Shown piece after piece: positions 51,295-59,532 of a stretch of DNA of 64,000 bases. The notes under the pieces were generated by a model. That model was not told where the DNA came from, ran no database searches, and worked only from the letters and a program-made list of their open reading frames with translations. The DNA lies in the NCBI RefSeq assembly GCF_000633395.1, contig NZ_AYMU01000003.1, positions 186,001-250,000 of the forward strand, written 5' to 3'. Positions within the stretch are counted from its first letter, which is position 1; each line of letters begins with the position of its first letter. The DNA is from Pseudomonas sp. PH1b. GTDB lineage: Bacteria > Pseudomonadota > Gammaproteobacteria > Pseudomonadales > Pseudomonadaceae. The position numbers and the translations under genes are program-made.

Positions 51295-51789
51295 TCAGGG
51301 TTTTTCCAGGCGCCGGACAATCAGCGGCATGAGGCTGAACACCATCAGCGCCAGCAAGGTACTGAGCACCGCCGTGGCTTCCCGGCCCAGGCCCGCAGCG
51401 ACGCCGATGGCCGCGGTCATCCACAAGCCGGCGGCGGTGGTCAGGCCCTTGACGTGCTGCCCGCGGTCTTCCTCGTGCCCCTTGAGGATGGTGCCCGCCC
51501 CCAGGAAGCCGATCCCGGCGATCACCCCCTGCACCACCCGGCTCATGGCGTCGGCCTGGGCCCCGGACAGGCTCGGCACCAACACAAACAGCGCCGCGCC
51601 CATGGCCACCAGCATGTGGGTCCGCACCCCGGCGGCCTTGCCCTGGTGTTCGCGCTCGAAACCCAGGATGCCGCCCAGCAGCGCCGCCACCAGCAAACGC
51701 AGAGTGATCTGGGTGACCTGCCGGGCATCGCCGATATCGGCGAACTCGGCTTGCAGGGTCAGCCAGACTTCATGCCACCAGGTGTTCAT
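51295..51789 (-). CDS. MgtC/SapB-family membrane protein
   Basis: A 164-residue inner-membrane protein with about five spans and the MgtC signature: LGFEREHQGKAAGVRTHMLV, GVIAGIGFLGAGTILK and GLTTAAGLWMTAAIGVAAG. The N-terminal domain only is present, as in SapB. MgtC proteins act in magnesium-limited growth and modulate ATP synthase. The start at 51789 has GAGGAG; the frame continues upstream only through a REP element. Confidence 0.9.
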   Translation of the reverse strand: MNTWWHEVWLTLQAEFADIGDARQVTQITLRLLVAALLGGILGFEREHQGKAAGVRTHMLVAMGAALFVLVPSLSGAQADAMSRVVQGVIAGIGFLGAGTILKGHEEDRGQHVKGLTTAAGLWMTAAIGVAAGLGREATAVLSTLLALMVFSLMPLIVRRLEKP

Positions 51790-51876
51790 GCCATCGCTCC
51801 TCGTCCCACCGCGGGCTCTTGAGCGATGGACCGCGGCCGCCAGCAAAAGGTGCCGCCCGACCACCGTCGTCACCGT

Positions 51877-51970
51877 AGCAGCCGGCTTGCCGGCGAACAG
51901 GCCCCTGGGCCGGCTGCCCACCTCACAGGCGCCTTCGCTGGTAAGCCAGTTGCTCAAGCCAGCTCCTGTA
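51877..51970. repeat. REP pair between mgtC-like and DUF3203 genes
   Basis: GCCGGCTTGCCGGCGAAC near 51882 faces a degenerate GCTGGTAAGCCAGTTGC near 51937, with AGCCAGCTCCTGTAAGAG after it. The pattern is the same family as the array at 55.5 kb but diverged. It sits between the divergent mgtC-like and DUF3203 genes. Confidence 0.6.
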
Positions 51971-52082
51971 AGAGCCCGTGCCCATTCCCGCCAGCGTCTG
52001 CCCACACCGTTGATCGCCGCTGGCGAACCCTGGCCGGCCCCTGCGCCCTAACCTGTATAGCCATTGCCTTGAGGTAACCGTC

Positions 52083-52316
52083 ATGAGCCTGCGCATCGAA
52101 GACCAGACCTGCTATTTCGACACCGACACCCTGCACCAGCGCCTGCCCGCCAGCGCCGTGACCATCATCACCGACGGCGCCAAGTCGATGTCGGCGGTGG
52201 ACCTGGGCGGCGAGCGCATCTACATCACCGAAGCAGAAGCCGACGCATTGACCGTAGCAGGTGCCACCGACGGCCGCCGCCATCTGAAGGCCAGCGACGG
52301 TGATTCGGTGATTTGA
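52083..52316 (+). CDS. DUF3203 small protein
   Basis: A 77-residue protein. The pattern SLRIEDQTCYFDTDTLHQRL followed by VTIITDGAKSMSAVDLGGER and IYITEAEADALTVAGATDGR matches Pseudomonas DUF3203 proteins as I recall them. No membrane or signal segment, probably a small cytoplasmic beta fold. TTGAGGTAACC lies upstream of the ATG. Function unknown. Confidence 0.78.
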   Translation: MSLRIEDQTCYFDTDTLHQRLPASAVTIITDGAKSMSAVDLGGERIYITEAEADALTVAGATDGRRHLKASDGDSVI

Positions 52317-52330
52317 CTGATCTGGATCAG
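52317..52330. promoter_or_regulatory. possible Anr (FNR-type) box upstream of ccoG
   Basis: CTGATCTGGATCAG is a perfect palindrome matching the Anr/FNR consensus TTGAT-N4-ATCAA at the eight inner positions. It lies about 190 bp before the ccoG ATG, directly after the DUF3203 stop. The distance implies a long leader, so it is tentative, but low-oxygen control of ccoG would make sense. Confidence 0.4.
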
Positions 52331-52523
52331 GGTACGCCGCGCAGGCCTGTGTCTACAGGCACCGCGGCCATCCCTGGGGGCACTTCGAGGGGTGCAGCAA
52401 GTTGTCGCAGGGGCCTGGAAAAGGCCATCTGATCCGGTTTTTTATCAAATACCTGAGTCTGTTATGCAAACAGATCCGTGGTCATAGTTGCCGGGCCTGA
52501 TGGAGGCTGATGAGCGAACGACC

Positions 52524-53939
52524 ATGAGCGAAAGAATTCCCGTCCGATTAGTAGAGACCTTCGAACCTTCACACCCTAAACAGATGAAGTCGAAGACCAC
52601 CGACAAGCAAGTCTTCACCCGTAGTTTCACTGGTTTGTTCCGGACCCTGCGCATGAGCGGCGCGGGTTTCCTGTTCCTGCTGTTCTTCGGCACCGTGTGG
52701 CTCAACTGGGGTGGCCGCCAGGCCGTGCTCTGGGACCTGGCCGAAAGCAAGTTCCACATTTTCGGCGCAACCTTCTGGCCCCAGGACTTCATCCTCCTCT
52801 CGGCCCTGCTGATCATCTGCGCCTTCGGCCTGTTCGCCATCACGGTGTTCGCCGGCCGCGTGTGGTGCGGCTACACCTGCCCGCAAAGTTCGTGGACCTG
52901 GCTGTTCATGTGGTGCGAAAAGGTCACCGAAGGCGAGCGCAACCAGCGGATCAAGCTGCAGGCCGCGCCCTGGGGCCTGAACAAGCTGGCCCGGCGGGCG
53001 ATGAAGCACACCCTGTGGCTGGCCATCAGCCTGCTCACCGGCCTGACCTTCGTCGGCTACTTCACCCCGATCCGGCCCCTGGCCCAGGAACTGCTGACCC
53101 TGCAGATCGGCGGCTTGAGCCTGTTCTGGGTGCTGTTCTTCGCGGCGGCCACCTACATCAACGCCGGCTGGCTGCGCGAGGCGGTGTGCATGCACATGTG
53201 CCCTTATGCGCGCTTCCAGAGCGTGATGTTCGACAAGGACACCCTGACCATCTCCTACAACCCGGTTCGCGGTGAAAGCCGCGGCCCGCGCAAGCGCGAT
53301 GTGAAACCTGCCGACGTTGGCCTGGGCGACTGCATCGACTGCCATCTGTGCGTGCAGGTCTGCCCTACCGGCATCGACATCCGCGACGGCCTGCAGATGG
53401 AATGCATCGGCTGCGCCGCCTGCATCGACGCCTGCGACTCGATCATGGACAAGATGGGCTATGCCCGGGGCCTGATCGCCTACACCTCGGAACATGAGCT
53501 GCAAGGCGGCAAGACGCACCTGCTGCGGCCACGGCTGGTGGGCTACAGCCTGGTGCTGCTGGTGATGATCGGCGCCCTGGCCCTGGCCCTGGTGCAACGG
53601 CCGATGGTGTCCCTGGACGTCAGCAAGGACCGTGGCCTGTTCCGCGAGAACGCCCTGGGGCAGATCGAGAACATCTACAGCCTGAAGATCATCAACAAGA
53701 CCCAGGAGCGCCAGGAATACCGCGTGGCCCTGGTAAACGGGGACGGCTTCGAGTTGCAGGGCAAGACCCAATTGAGCCTGGCCCCGGGTGAAATCATCGA
53801 CGTGCCAGTGTCGGTGGCGATGACCCAGGAACGTCCGCAGAGCAGTTCCCAGGCCATCAGCTTCAAGGTCGCCGACAGTGATGATCCAAGCGTCTACGCC
53901 GTGGCCAAAACTCGTTTTGTCGCGCCGATGAACCGCTGA
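52524..53939 (+). CDS. ccoG: cytochrome c oxidase accessory protein CcoG
   Basis: A 471-residue membrane protein with two [4Fe-4S] clusters, needed for cbb3 oxidase assembly (copper reduction). There are several helices; the first cysteine motif is WCGYTCPQSS, then MHMCPYARF, and the ferredoxin cluster regions CIDCHLCVQVCPTGI and CIGCAACIDACDSIM, both complete. The C-terminal Ig-like domain follows the last helix. ATG 52524 is preferred (MSERIPVRLVETFEPSH is the usual CcoG opening), but a good GGAGG lies 17 bases upstream, before a five-codon mini-ORF (MSERP) that ends in the ATGA of the real start. No cbb3 genes are nearby, so this may be a second, unlinked copy. Confidence 0.9.
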   Translation: MSERIPVRLVETFEPSHPKQMKSKTTDKQVFTRSFTGLFRTLRMSGAGFLFLLFFGTVWLNWGGRQAVLWDLAESKFHIFGATFWPQDFILLSALLIICAFGLFAITVFAGRVWCGYTCPQSSWTWLFMWCEKVTEGERNQRIKLQAAPWGLNKLARRAMKHTLWLAISLLTGLTFVGYFTPIRPLAQELLTLQIGGLSLFWVLFFAAATYINAGWLREAVCMHMCPYARFQSVMFDKDTLTISYNPVRGESRGPRKRDVKPADVGLGDCIDCHLCVQVCPTGIDIRDGLQMECIGCAACIDACDSIMDKMGYARGLIAYTSEHELQGGKTHLLRPRLVGYSLVLLVMIGALALALVQRPMVSLDVSKDRGLFRENALGQIENIYSLKIINKTQERQEYRVALVNGDGFELQGKTQLSLAPGEIIDVPVSVAMTQERPQSSSQAISFKVADSDDPSVYAVAKTRFVAPMNR

Positions 53940-53953
53940 GCCTCTAGAATGCC

Positions 53954-54050
53954 GTGGCGAGGGAGCCCGCTCCCGTAGCCACTGGCAAGCCGCAACGCCC
54001 CGTGCCATGGCCAAGTCCATGGCACGGCTGCCAGACCACTCCCTCGCCAC
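53954..54050. repeat. nested inverted repeat before the MocR-type gene
   Basis: The 12-base arms GTGGCGAGGGAG (53954-53965) and CTCCCTCGCCAC (54039-54050) enclose a second hairpin GTGCCATGG (54002-54010) / CCATGGCAC (54017-54025). The outer sequence is the GTGGCGAGGGAGC class of Pseudomonas REP. The element ends three bases before an ATG, so it covers the leader of the following gene. Confidence 0.65.
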
Positions 54051-54068
54051 CGTATGTACCTTGACTCA

Positions 54069-55505
54069 ATGACCAGACTGGATCTTCAACCGCAGATGAA
54101 ACGCTACGAAAAATTCGCCGATGACATCGCCGAACTGATCCGCTCAGGGGTCCTCGGCCCGGGCCAGCGCGTGCCTTCAGTGCGCTACGCCAGCCAGACC
54201 TATGGAGTCAGCCCGTCGACGGTGTTCCAGGCCTATTACCTGCTGGAGCGTCGCGGCCTGATCCGCGCCCGCCCGCGCTCCGGCTACTTCGTCAACGCCC
54301 ATGCACCGAGCCCGTTCTCCGAGCCGGTGATCAGCAGCGAGGTCAATGAATCCACCGAGGTCGATGTCAGCGAGCTGGTGTTCTCGGTACTCGATTCGAT
54401 CAAGGACCCGAGCACCGTGCCCTTCGGCTCGGCCTTCCCCAGCCCGACCCTGTTCCCCCTGCAGCGCCTGTCGCGCTCCCTGGCCAGCGCCAGCCGCGAG
54501 ATGGACCCGCGGGTGGTGGTCACCGACATGTCCCCGGGCAACCCGCAACTGCGCCGGCAGATCGCCCTGCGCTACATGGTGGCCGGGCTGATGCTGCCCA
54601 TGGAAGAGCTGCTGATCACCAATGGCGCCCTGGAAGCGCTGAACCTGTGCCTGCAGGCGGTGACCGAGCCCGGCGACCTGGTGGCCATCGAGGCCCCGGC
54701 CTTCTACGCCAGCCTGCAAGTGCTGGAACGCCTCAAGCTCAAGGCGGTGGAGATTCCGGTGCACCCCCGGGACGGCATCGACCTCGGGGTCCTGGCCCAG
54801 ACCCTGGAGCGTCACCCGATCAAGGCCTGCTGGTGCATGACCAGCTTCCAGAACCCCATGGGCGCGAGCATGCCCGAGGCCAAGAAGCAGGAACTGGTGG
54901 AGCTGTTGCGTCAGCACCAGGTGCCGCTGATCGAGGACGACGTCTACGCCGAGCTGTACTACGGCCAGCAGGCACCGAAGCCGGCCAAGGCTTTCGACAC
55001 CGAGGGCCTGGTGATGCATTGCGGCTCCTTCGCCAAGAGCCTGGCCCCGGGCTACCGGGTCGGCTGGGTCGCGGCCGGGCGCTATGCGCAGAAGATCGAA
55101 CGGCTGAAGCTGATGACTTCGCTGTGCGCCTCGATGCCGGCCCAGGCGGCGATTGCCGACTACCTGCAGCATGGCGGCTACGACCGCCACCTGCGCAAGT
55201 TGCGCTACGCCCTGGAAGAGCAGCAGAGCGCCATGCTGGCGGCGATTGCCCGCTACTTCCCGGCCCAGACCCGGGTCAGCCAGCCGGCCGGGGGCTACTT
55301 CCTGTGGCTGGAACTGCCGCCGCAGATGGACTCGCTGAAACTGTTCCAAATGGCCCTGGCCCAGGGCATCAGCATCGCCCCGGGGCCGATCTTTTCCCCG
55401 ACCCAGCGCTTTCGCAACTGCATCCGCCTGAACTACGGCAGCCCCTGGAACGAAGCCGCGGAACAGGCCATGGAAACCCTGGGCCGCATCATCCGCTCCT
55501 TCTGA
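54069..55505 (+). CDS. MocR-type GntR/aminotransferase regulator
   Basis: A 478-residue protein combining an N-terminal GntR winged helix (FADDIAELIRSGVLGPGQRV, then YGVSPSTVFQAYYLLERRGL) and a class I aminotransferase-like domain. The PLP lysine is in CGSFAKSLAPGYRVGW and the binding loop TNGALEALNL and FQNPMGASM are present. Such proteins sense an amino compound or PLP and regulate transport or vitamin genes. An ATG five codons earlier (54054) is possible. No clear ribosome site is seen since the REP element abuts. Target unknown. Confidence 0.88.
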   Translation: MTRLDLQPQMKRYEKFADDIAELIRSGVLGPGQRVPSVRYASQTYGVSPSTVFQAYYLLERRGLIRARPRSGYFVNAHAPSPFSEPVISSEVNESTEVDVSELVFSVLDSIKDPSTVPFGSAFPSPTLFPLQRLSRSLASASREMDPRVVVTDMSPGNPQLRRQIALRYMVAGLMLPMEELLITNGALEALNLCLQAVTEPGDLVAIEAPAFYASLQVLERLKLKAVEIPVHPRDGIDLGVLAQTLERHPIKACWCMTSFQNPMGASMPEAKKQELVELLRQHQVPLIEDDVYAELYYGQQAPKPAKAFDTEGLVMHCGSFAKSLAPGYRVGWVAAGRYAQKIERLKLMTSLCASMPAQAAIADYLQHGGYDRHLRKLRYALEEQQSAMLAAIARYFPAQTRVSQPAGGYFLWLELPPQMDSLKLFQMALAQGISIAPGPIFSPTQRFRNCIRLNYGSPWNEAAEQAMETLGRIIRSF

Positions 55506-56106
55506 TGTCGGAGCGGGCTTGCCCGCGAAAGCCCCCGCAAGACTCCAGGGCCTCTTCGCCGGCAAGCCGGCTCCTACAGGAAATTGCACGGTCTATCTGA
55601 CTGCTGTAGGAGCTGGCTTGCCAGCGAAAGCGTCGGCCCAGGCGATGCAAGACTCAAGGGCCCCTTCGCCGGCAAGCCGGCTCCTACGGGAAATTGCACG
55701 GTCTATCTGACTGCTGTAGGAGCTGGCTTGCCAGCGAAAGCGTCGGCCCAGGCGCTGCATGACTTGCGGGCCCCTTCGCCGGCAAGCCGGCTCATACAGG
55801 GAACTGCCCGGTCTATCTGACTGCTGTAGGAGCTGGCTTGCCAGCGAAAGCGTCGGCCCAGGCGCTGCATGACTTGCAGGCCCCTTCGCCGGCAAGCCGG
55901 CTCCTACGGGAAATTGCACGATCTATCTGACTGCTGTAGGAGCTGGCTTGCCAGCGAAAGCGTCGACCCAGGCGCTGCATGACTTGCGGGCCTCTTCGCC
56001 GGCAAGCCGGCTCCTGCGCACCCGGGGCCGCCAAACAATCCCCTTGCTCCACCCCCTCAATTCATTCAGCATCCGCGCTCCATTTTTCCAGGGAAAGGAA
56101 CACGTC
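55506..56106. repeat. tandem REP (BIME) array, 110-bp period, about five units
   Basis: The string CTGCTGTAGGAGCTGGCTTG recurs at 55601, 55711, 55821 and 55931, giving an exact 110-bp period; a diverged first copy lies at about 55506-55600 and the last is cut at about 56020. Each unit has two facing palindromes, GCTGGCTTGCCAGC and GCCGGCAAGCCGGC, joined by a conserved spacer. Open frames over the array are artefacts. The remaining 85 bp to 56106 hold only the ribosome site AAGGAA of the next gene. The near-identity of units indicates recent duplication. Confidence 0.92.
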
Positions 56107-57162
56107 ATGGTCGAAGACCTGTATTACGACGACTACCCAGAGGCCAAGGCCGAACTGCTCCAGGCCATCGAACGCGGCCGCTTGCCACTGCTGACCCAGG
56201 AACTCAACGCCTACGACTGCATCCAGGCGATCTTCGAGCTGGACGCCATCAACAACCCCAAGGACGAAGAAGACGCCTTCTTCGATCTGGCCCTGGCCCT
56301 GATCGGCTGGATCCCCGGCCCCGGCCAGGGCCTCAAGACCCTCCTGCGCCTGATCAACCGCGCGCCCCAGCGCCACGCCGAAAGCCTCTTCGACCTGATC
56401 CGCCATACCCTGCTGGCCTGCCGCTTGAAAACCAGCCCCGAACAGTTGCTGGAAAAGTGCCTGGACCCACAGCGCCTGGCCGAAGAACTGCCGCAGATCA
56501 TCAGCGGCGTGCGCGCCTCTTCCACCTTCGACAAGCTCACGCCCCAGCAGCGACAACTGGTGCTTCACAACCTCAACGAAGCCCAGGAACACACCGAGTT
56601 CCTCATGGTGTCGGTGCAAGAACGCATCGCCCCCTGGATCGCCGAGCAACGCAACAACTCCGCCGCCGCCCACAGCCGCGGCCCGGCCCTGGCGCCCAAG
56701 CCGCAGTCCTCCCTGGAGCCGCGGCCAACGACCATCAGCCTGGCGCCACAATCGGCATCCCGGGATGCCGCAAGCATCGCCCAGGACATCAACCAGGGCC
56801 TGGAGCACCTCACCGGCGACGGCCACTGGCTGGAACTGAACCTGCACTACCCCAACCTCGAACCGGTATCCGGCGCCGCCTACCGAGCCGTCTTCAGCGA
56901 CGGCTCGCAAGCCGAGGGCAACCTCGACCAAGAGGGTTTTGCCCGCCTGGAAGGCATTCCTGAAGGACCGGTGAAGATTTATTACGGCGAAGACCCGCGG
57001 CCTTACCTGCGCCTGCCGATCCAGGCCCTGGCCGCCGATCCGCAGCAACTGGAACAAGAGCTGCAAGAGCTGGAGCTGGAACCGGCCGAGGTCGACCTAC
57101 CGACCCTGCTGCTGGAAGCCTCGCACCGCAAGGCGCCCTTCACCCTGATTCCCGTTTACTGA
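56107..57162 (+). CDS. stand-alone Rhs/T6SS effector N-terminal-like protein
   Basis: A 351-residue protein, no signal peptide. The first 180 residues resemble the N-terminal helper region of Rhs-type type VI effectors: AIFELDAINNPKDEEDAFFD, ALIGWIPGPGQGLKTLLRLI and AESLFDLIRHTLLACRLKTS. After a disordered linker (about 185-230) comes a small beta domain (GAAYRAVFSDGSQAEGNLDQ, LEGIPEGPVKIYYGEDPRPY) like those in VgrG-associated cargo. No RHS repeats and no toxin domain are visible, so it is either a truncated effector or an adaptor. AAGGAA precedes the ATG. Followed 14 bp later by an immunity-type gene. Family call by pattern memory only. Confidence 0.6.
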   Translation: MVEDLYYDDYPEAKAELLQAIERGRLPLLTQELNAYDCIQAIFELDAINNPKDEEDAFFDLALALIGWIPGPGQGLKTLLRLINRAPQRHAESLFDLIRHTLLACRLKTSPEQLLEKCLDPQRLAEELPQIISGVRASSTFDKLTPQQRQLVLHNLNEAQEHTEFLMVSVQERIAPWIAEQRNNSAAAHSRGPALAPKPQSSLEPRPTTISLAPQSASRDAASIAQDINQGLEHLTGDGHWLELNLHYPNLEPVSGAAYRAVFSDGSQAEGNLDQEGFARLEGIPEGPVKIYYGEDPRPYLRLPIQALAADPQQLEQELQELELEPAEVDLPTLLLEASHRKAPFTLIPVY

Positions 57163-57176
57163 GACAAGGCGCCGAC

Positions 57177-57974
57177 ATGAACCGCAGACAAGTGTTTCTC
57201 AGCCATAAGCATTACCACCAGTACCTCGAAAGCCTGGCTGGCGAAGAAGCCCATTGGCAAACCCACTCGATGATGGCCGACAGCCCTTTGCAGGAAGCCT
57301 CCCTCAAGGCCTGGCAAGTGCAGCAGGCACGCCTGCACCACCTGATCCTGAGCTACACCGGCGGCGCCCCCATGGAAGAACTGGCCCAAGCTCTGGACGG
57401 CGTGATCGAAAGCTACGAGGACTACCAGCGCAAGCTGGAGCTGTACGAGGAGCGGCCAGGTATCGCCCCCATAACCATCGACCATTACCCCCACGACTAC
57501 GAAGAGTACGTACAGGTGATCAGCCTGTGCATCCTGCTGCAGCGCAGTGACCTGCTGCCGCGCCTGGCGCTGTTGCAGGACCGCGCCGGCTATCACGCCG
57601 ACGACACCCTGGTCGAAGACCTGCTCAAGGCCTACCTGCCTGATCGCGAGGACATTGACGAGTGGTACCACCCCGTCTACACGCCGCTGATCAGAGCCAT
57701 CTACACCGAGGACCCGAACGAGGCCCGGGAACTGCTCGTGGAATACTGCAACCAGTGGTACATGGCCTTCGAGCACGCCTCCTGGCACGACAGCCACCTG
57801 GATGCCGACGATGGTTGCTACTTTGGCTACTGGGCCTTTGAAGCCGCGGCGATTGCCTACCTGTACGGTCTCGACGACAGCGCCGTGCGGCACATGATCT
57901 TCCCTCGGGAGATGCTCGAATACGCCCGGCGCTTCACCCCGCCGCCGATTCCCGAGCTGGCCCCCCAGGACTGA
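57177..57974 (+). CDS. PoNi-type immunity protein (DUF1910/DUF1911)
   Basis: A 265-residue cytoplasmic helical protein. The C-terminal part is the DUF1911 pattern: LIRAIYTEDPNEARELLVEY, CNQWYMAFEHASWHDSH and then YFGYWAFEAAAIAYLYGLDD. PoNi proteins neutralise PoNe DNase effectors delivered by type VI or other systems. No PoNe nuclease gene is adjacent: the gene before it lacks the toxin domain and the one after encodes a membrane protein. It is thus an orphan immunity gene, perhaps protecting against neighbours. It starts 14 bp after the upstream gene. Confidence 0.75.
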   Translation: MNRRQVFLSHKHYHQYLESLAGEEAHWQTHSMMADSPLQEASLKAWQVQQARLHHLILSYTGGAPMEELAQALDGVIESYEDYQRKLELYEERPGIAPITIDHYPHDYEEYVQVISLCILLQRSDLLPRLALLQDRAGYHADDTLVEDLLKAYLPDREDIDEWYHPVYTPLIRAIYTEDPNEARELLVEYCNQWYMAFEHASWHDSHLDADDGCYFGYWAFEAAAIAYLYGLDDSAVRHMIFPREMLEYARRFTPPPIPELAPQD

Positions 57975-58016
57975 TAGGCGCCCTGCGCCCTGACCCATAC
58001 AGGCGATGCAAACTTC

Positions 58017-58583
58017 ATGAAGTCCTGGATCAAGACCCTGCTGATCACCCTGCTCGCGGCCGCCTTGTGCCTGCTGTTCGCCCGCGTTGTGCTGCCCCCG
58101 CTGCTGATGCACCTGATGCCGCCAAGCTGGGAAGGCGCTGGGTGGTACTGGGCCAATCTGCTGCTGGCCGGTTTCCTTGCCGGGCTGCTGGTAGCGCCCC
58201 TGCTGAGCACCCGGCGTTATTACCCAGTGCCTCTGCTGCTGTTGTTGTCTGCCCTGGTGGTGGTCGATGGCTGGGCGCAGAGCCGCTGCAACGAGGCCCA
58301 GCTGCAGGCCATCGAACAGCTGGCAATGCGCAGCGCCAGCCACTCGAACCTGGGGTTCTCGAATGAGCCACCAGCGCCTTCGACGCCAGTGGACGTGAGC
58401 ACCACACCGGGCGTCTGGGCGGATGAACAAGGCTACGGATTTGGCTACAGCTGTACTCGCCCGGAGGAAACACTGGGGTACGTAATGCCCTTGGCGATGA
58501 GCTTCGGCACCAGCGTACTGGGGCTGTCGCTGGCCTTGCTGATCGGCCCCGGCCGACGCCGCACCAACCGAGGGAAACGGTAG
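58017..58583 (+). CDS. four-helix membrane protein of the effector/immunity cassette
   Basis: A 188-residue inner-membrane protein with spans at about 6-27, 44-66, 70-89 and 152-175. A soluble loop of about 60 residues lies between spans 3 and 4 (SRCNEAQLQAIEQLAMRSAS, then WADEQGYGFGYSCTRPEE) with two Cys residues that could form a bond in the periplasm. The C-terminus is basic (RRRTNRGKR). Similar small membrane proteins often act as immunity proteins for periplasm-acting toxins, but no toxin is seen. Weak ribosome site. It ends at the next REP unit. Confidence 0.6.
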   Translation: MKSWIKTLLITLLAAALCLLFARVVLPPLLMHLMPPSWEGAGWYWANLLLAGFLAGLLVAPLLSTRRYYPVPLLLLLSALVVVDGWAQSRCNEAQLQAIEQLAMRSASHSNLGFSNEPPAPSTPVDVSTTPGVWADEQGYGFGYSCTRPEETLGYVMPLAMSFGTSVLGLSLALLIGPGRRRTNRGKR

Positions 58584-58666
58584 GAGCTGGCTTGCCAGCG
58601 AAAGCGTCGGCCCAGGCGCTGCAAGACTCAAGGGCCTCTTCGCCGGCAAGCCGGCTCCTACGGGGA
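58581..58666. repeat. single REP pair closing the cassette
   Basis: GGTAGGAGCTGGCTTGCCAG at 58581 faces GCCGGCAAGCCGGCTCCTAC ending near 58662, with the same spacer text (AAAGCGTCGGCCCAGGCGCT) as the array at 55.5 kb. This is one unit of that array, lying at the stop codon of the membrane-protein gene and 17 bp before the convergent SDR gene's end. Confidence 0.88.
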
Positions 58667-58682
58667 TGGTGGTGCGCCGGGG

Positions 58683-59429
58683 TCAGCGACCGCCGCCCAG
58701 GTCGACGAAGGTGCCGGTGGCGTAGGAGGCCTTGTCCGAGAGCAGCCAGACAATCGCCTCGGCCACTTCGTCCGGGCGCCCGCCACGGCCCATGGGGATC
58801 GCACTTTCCAGCTTGCTGACCCGGTCGGCATCGCCGCTCAGGGCGTGGAAGTCGGTGTAGATGTAGCCCGGACGCACCGCGTTGACGCGGATGCCCTCAC
58901 CCGCCACTTCCTTGGACAGGCCGAGGGTGAAGGTGTCCAGGGCGCCCTTGGAGGCGGCGTAGTCGACGTATTCCCCCGGGGAACCCAGGCGCGCCGCCAC
59001 CGACGACACGTTGACGATACTGCCGCCCTGCCCGCCATGGCGCGGCGACATGCGCAGCACCGCGTGCTTGGCGCAGAGAATCGGCCCCATGACATTGGTC
59101 TTCATGATTTTCTGGATACGGAACTCGGACATTTCGTCGAGGCGCGACTTGTGGCCCACGGTCCCGGCATTGTTGACCAGGGCGGTGACCCGGCCCAGTT
59201 CGCTGTCGACCCGCTGGAACAGGCCGATCACTTCATCCTCGATGCTGACATCGGCCCGCACCGCGATGGCCTGGGCGCCCAGGGCGCGCACCTGCTCCAG
59301 CACCTGCTGGGCCGCCTGTTCGTCGGCCTGATAGTTGATGCACACCTTGTAGCCCTGCTGCGCGGCCAGCAATGCCGTGGCTGCGCCAATTCCCCGCCCG
59401 CCACCGGTGATGACGATGACTTTGTCCAT
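58683..59429 (-). CDS. SDR-family NAD(P)-dependent oxidoreductase
   Basis: A 248-residue short-chain dehydrogenase. The cofactor motif TGGGRGIG is at 8-15, NNAG at 86-89, Ser142/143 and the catalytic Tyr157-Lys161 (YAASK). The C-terminal PGYIYTDFHA and TGTFVDLGGG fit the glucose dehydrogenase/FabG-like classical group. It reduces or oxidises an alcohol/ketone with NAD(P). Transcribed convergently to the cassette. Substrate unknown. Confidence 0.9.
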   Translation of the reverse strand: MDKVIVITGGGRGIGAATALLAAQQGYKVCINYQADEQAAQQVLEQVRALGAQAIAVRADVSIEDEVIGLFQRVDSELGRVTALVNNAGTVGHKSRLDEMSEFRIQKIMKTNVMGPILCAKHAVLRMSPRHGGQGGSIVNVSSVAARLGSPGEYVDYAASKGALDTFTLGLSKEVAGEGIRVNAVRPGYIYTDFHALSGDADRVSKLESAIPMGRGGRPDEVAEAIVWLLSDKASYATGTFVDLGGGR

Positions 59430-59532
59430 ACTGCCACTCCCACACTGATCAGTTCAACGCGAGCCATTAAACACCGCGCAGAGGGCGATGAAAACTGCGG
59501 CAATATCGTTTAGCCATATATTCCGTGTGGAA

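Noticed and set aside
55506..56020. CRISPR array
   Set aside because: Period is 110 bp, spacers are also conserved, and the units are REP hairpin pairs; no cas genes.
55519..56108. Several short open frames on both strands in the REP array
   Set aside because: They repeat the same residues (LAGEGA, FAGKPAP and the like) because of the DNA repeat; no ribosome site and the 110-bp period shifts frame each unit.
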